From Pseudomonadota bacterium (GTDB lineage Bacteria > Pseudomonadota > Gammaproteobacteria > Competibacterales > Competibacteraceae): a stretch of 7,977 nt of DNA. The number at the start of each line of letters is the position of its first letter. Within the stretch, counting starts at the first letter, position 1. The stretch lies in the NCBI GenBank assembly GCA_018262135.1, contig JAGTSD010000068.1, forward strand, positions 1-7,977, written 5' to 3'. Under the pieces are notes generated by a model. It had not been told where the DNA came from and made no database searches. It saw only the letters and a program-made list of their open reading frames with translations. The translations under genes and the position numbers were made by a program. Positions 6,796 through 7,977 of the stretch are shown one piece after another.

Positions 6796-7426
6796 CGCTA
6801 CTCGCCAGCAAATCGGCGGTTGCGATCGGATAGTCGATCCCCGCCCGTTCCAGATCGGCATAGGTGGTCGATTGTTGGGTGGGATGGATATCCAGCCCTA
6901 ATTGCAAGCCGATTTGCGACAGTGAGAACAGGCCGCGCACCGCCGGCTTGCCGGTTTCGGGGTTGGCGTCCACCACCAGCGCGTGCTGGCGGTCGGCCTG
7001 GCGCAGGGTGGCGATGATGTCGCCCACCCGCGCGTTGGCGACTTCCTCCATCAGCAGCACCTTCATCTTGGGTTGGAGGGTCATGATGTCGGCGACCAGC
7101 AGATCCTCCCAGGTGCCGCCGACCTTGGCCAGAAGGCGTCCGGGTTTCTCGCCCTCGATGTCGCGGCTGGTGATCAGCCCGATCACCTGACGGTCGGCGT
7201 TGTTCACCAGCAGCAACCGCACCCCGCGCTTGATCATCAGATCCAGCGCCTTGCTCAACGGCGTGGTCAGTTCGGTGGTGTATGCCGTGACCTGACTGAG
7301 ATCGGTCATCGCCGCCAGGGCGGGATCGTCGGCGGTCACCCGCTCCGGCAGGGATTGCCGGGGGCGAAAATAGCCGGCGCCGCTGTCCAGAGGGTGAAAC
7401 GGGAGGGGCTGGTAATCCTGGGCCAT
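6791..7426 (-). CDS. Two-CBS-domain protein
   Basis: This is a soluble 211-residue protein with a CBS pair (a Bateman module), which in other proteins binds adenosine nucleotides such as AMP, ATP or SAM and regulates a partner. CBS1 spans about 44-92 (VTAYTTELTTPLSKALDLMI, then GVRLLLV and VIGLITSRDIEG). CBS2 spans about 111-177 (VADIMTLQPK, DIIATLRQ, HALVVD, RGLFSLSQIG). Residues 1-42 and 178-211 show no further domain, so it is a stand-alone CBS protein of unknown target. ATG 7426 is chosen because GGAG lies 9 bases upstream. A TTG at 7441 would overlap that site. It is 48 bp downstream of the Nudix gene on the same strand, so the two are probably one operon. Its stop codon is part of the 8-bp repeat array, so changes in array length might alter the C-terminus. 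Confidence 0.88.
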   Translation of the reverse strand: MAQDYQPLPFHPLDSGAGYFRPRQSLPERVTADDPALAAMTDLSQVTAYTTELTTPLSKALDLMIKRGVRLLLVNNADRQVIGLITSRDIEGEKPGRLLAKVGGTWEDLLVADIMTLQPKMKVLLMEEVANARVGDIIATLRQADRQHALVVDANPETGKPAVRGLFSLSQIGLQLGLDIHPTQQSTTYADLERAGIDYPIATADLLASSE

Positions 7427-7435
7427 TGTAAGGAT

Positions 7436-7439
7436 CTCC
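7436..7439 (-). promoter_or_regulatory. Ribosome binding site of the CBS gene
   Basis: GGAG with a 9-base gap to ATG 7426. It excludes the upstream TTG 7441, which would overlap it, as the real start. Confidence 0.55.
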
Positions 7440-7474
7440 AATCGGGAGGGGGGAAGGGGCGTCCGGCGATCCGT

Positions 7475-7936
7475 TCAGCGCCGCCGCATGGGCCGGGCGA
7501 TCATGCTGTCCGCCCATTCCAGAATCGCCCGCACCCGCGGGGTCAGCAGGTTCCAGGCCTCGGCGCGGTCCACCCAGCGATAATCGCTATGTTCCGGCCG
7601 GCCCAGCGCCGGGTTGGGCGGCAACTGCACCGCGGTATTCGGCACTTCGGCGATGTAGTAGCGGGCCACCTTGCGGCCCTGATTGTAGGGATGGGTTTCC
7701 CGGTACACGTCGCCCCAGCGGAACCGCAAACCGGTCAGCGTCGTTTCTTCCTCGACTTCGCGCACGGCCGCTTCCAGCGGGGATTCGGCGGTTTCCACCA
7801 CGCCCTTGGGAAAGTCCCAGTAATTGTAGGCTCGCAGCAGCAGGTAGTCGTAATGGTCACGATTCCAGTGGACCACCACGACGCCGGAGGACAAGGTCCG
7901 AACACTGGCTGGCCGCGGGTTCGCCATGTGCGTCAC
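7475..7936 (-). CDS. Nudix hydrolase, Ap4A-hydrolase-like
   Basis: Nudix enzymes cleave nucleoside diphosphates linked to another group; this one most resembles the bis(5'-nucleosyl)-tetraphosphatase branch. The product has 153 residues. The lead strand ends WDFPKG (40-45), as in Ap4A hydrolases. The Nudix box runs from G45 through E51, R59 and E60, with the metal-binding EE at 63-64. The second glycine of the box (REUXEEXGU) is threonine here (T66), a common enough change, and the catalytic glutamates are kept. YRWVDRAEAWNLL (119-131) is typical of the C-terminal part. GTG 7936 is chosen because GAGGAAG stands 5 bases before it; ATG 7927 is the alternative. The CBS gene follows 48 bp downstream. 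The exact substrate cannot be read from the sequence. Confidence 0.88.
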   Translation of the reverse strand: MTHMANPRPASVRTLSSGVVVVHWNRDHYDYLLLRAYNYWDFPKGVVETAESPLEAAVREVEEETTLTGLRFRWGDVYRETHPYNQGRKVARYYIAEVPNTAVQLPPNPALGRPEHSDYRWVDRAEAWNLLTPRVRAILEWADSMIARPMRRR

Positions 7937-7941
7937 CCCGT

Positions 7942-7948
7942 CTTCCTC
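7942..7948 (-). promoter_or_regulatory. Ribosome binding site of the Nudix gene
   Basis: GAGGAAG with 5 bases to GTG 7936. This makes the GTG a better start than ATG 7927, which would be 14 bases away. The remaining bases to the right edge hold no promoter I can support. Confidence 0.55.
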
Positions 7949-7977
7949 ACGACGCGGCGCTCGCTTGGCCCGGCGCG

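Noticed and set aside
6798..7517. A 239-codon - strand frame overlapping the CBS gene
   Set aside because: It is a frame-shifted reading of the CBS gene, with composition typical of an out-of-frame GC-rich shadow.

Overview
The window is GC-rich and densely coded, and its intact genes are bacterial housekeeping genes. The blocks miaB-ybeZ(phoH-like)-ybeY and aroK-aroB, together with a SohB-type S49 protease, point to a gammaproteobacterium. A lineage near the Competibacter/Contendobacter group is only a guess from the overall look. No mobile-element genes, RNA genes or CRISPR array were seen.

Left edge (1-530): the window opens inside a 9-bp tandem repeat (about eight copies). Next comes a decayed 3' end of uvrA on the + strand, which runs head-on into a truncated, frameshifted start of ybeY on the - strand. 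Both remnants are short and each carries an apparent frameshift, so this is either a gene graveyard or a poor-quality contig end. Between the ybeY remnant and ybeZ sits an AT-rich (about 43% GC) lysine-rich gene of about 71 codons with a CPHC knuckle. Its composition is foreign to the rest of the window.

Centre (854-5581): miaB and ybeZ are co-directional on the - strand, with the miaB stop overlapping the ybeZ start by one base. They are divergent from sohB (+) across a 112-bp promoter region. sohB converges on ssb (-) with only 7 bp between the stop codons. ssb is divergent from aroK-aroB (+), which encode shikimate kinase and 3-dehydroquinate synthase, two steps of the chorismate pathway.

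Right edge (5585-7977): aroB ends next to a perfect 7-bp-arm stem-loop and an 8-bp tandem array whose unit changes from TCCCCATC to TCCCTATC. The array runs up to the stop codon of a two-CBS-domain gene (-). That gene lies 48 bp downstream of a Nudix hydrolase gene (-), and the two probably form an operon.

The most unusual points are the uvrA/ybeY double remnant with the foreign small gene beside it, and the G-rich repeat array between the convergent aroB and CBS genes, which has an inverted unit inside the end of aroB. I found no clearly new biological system.
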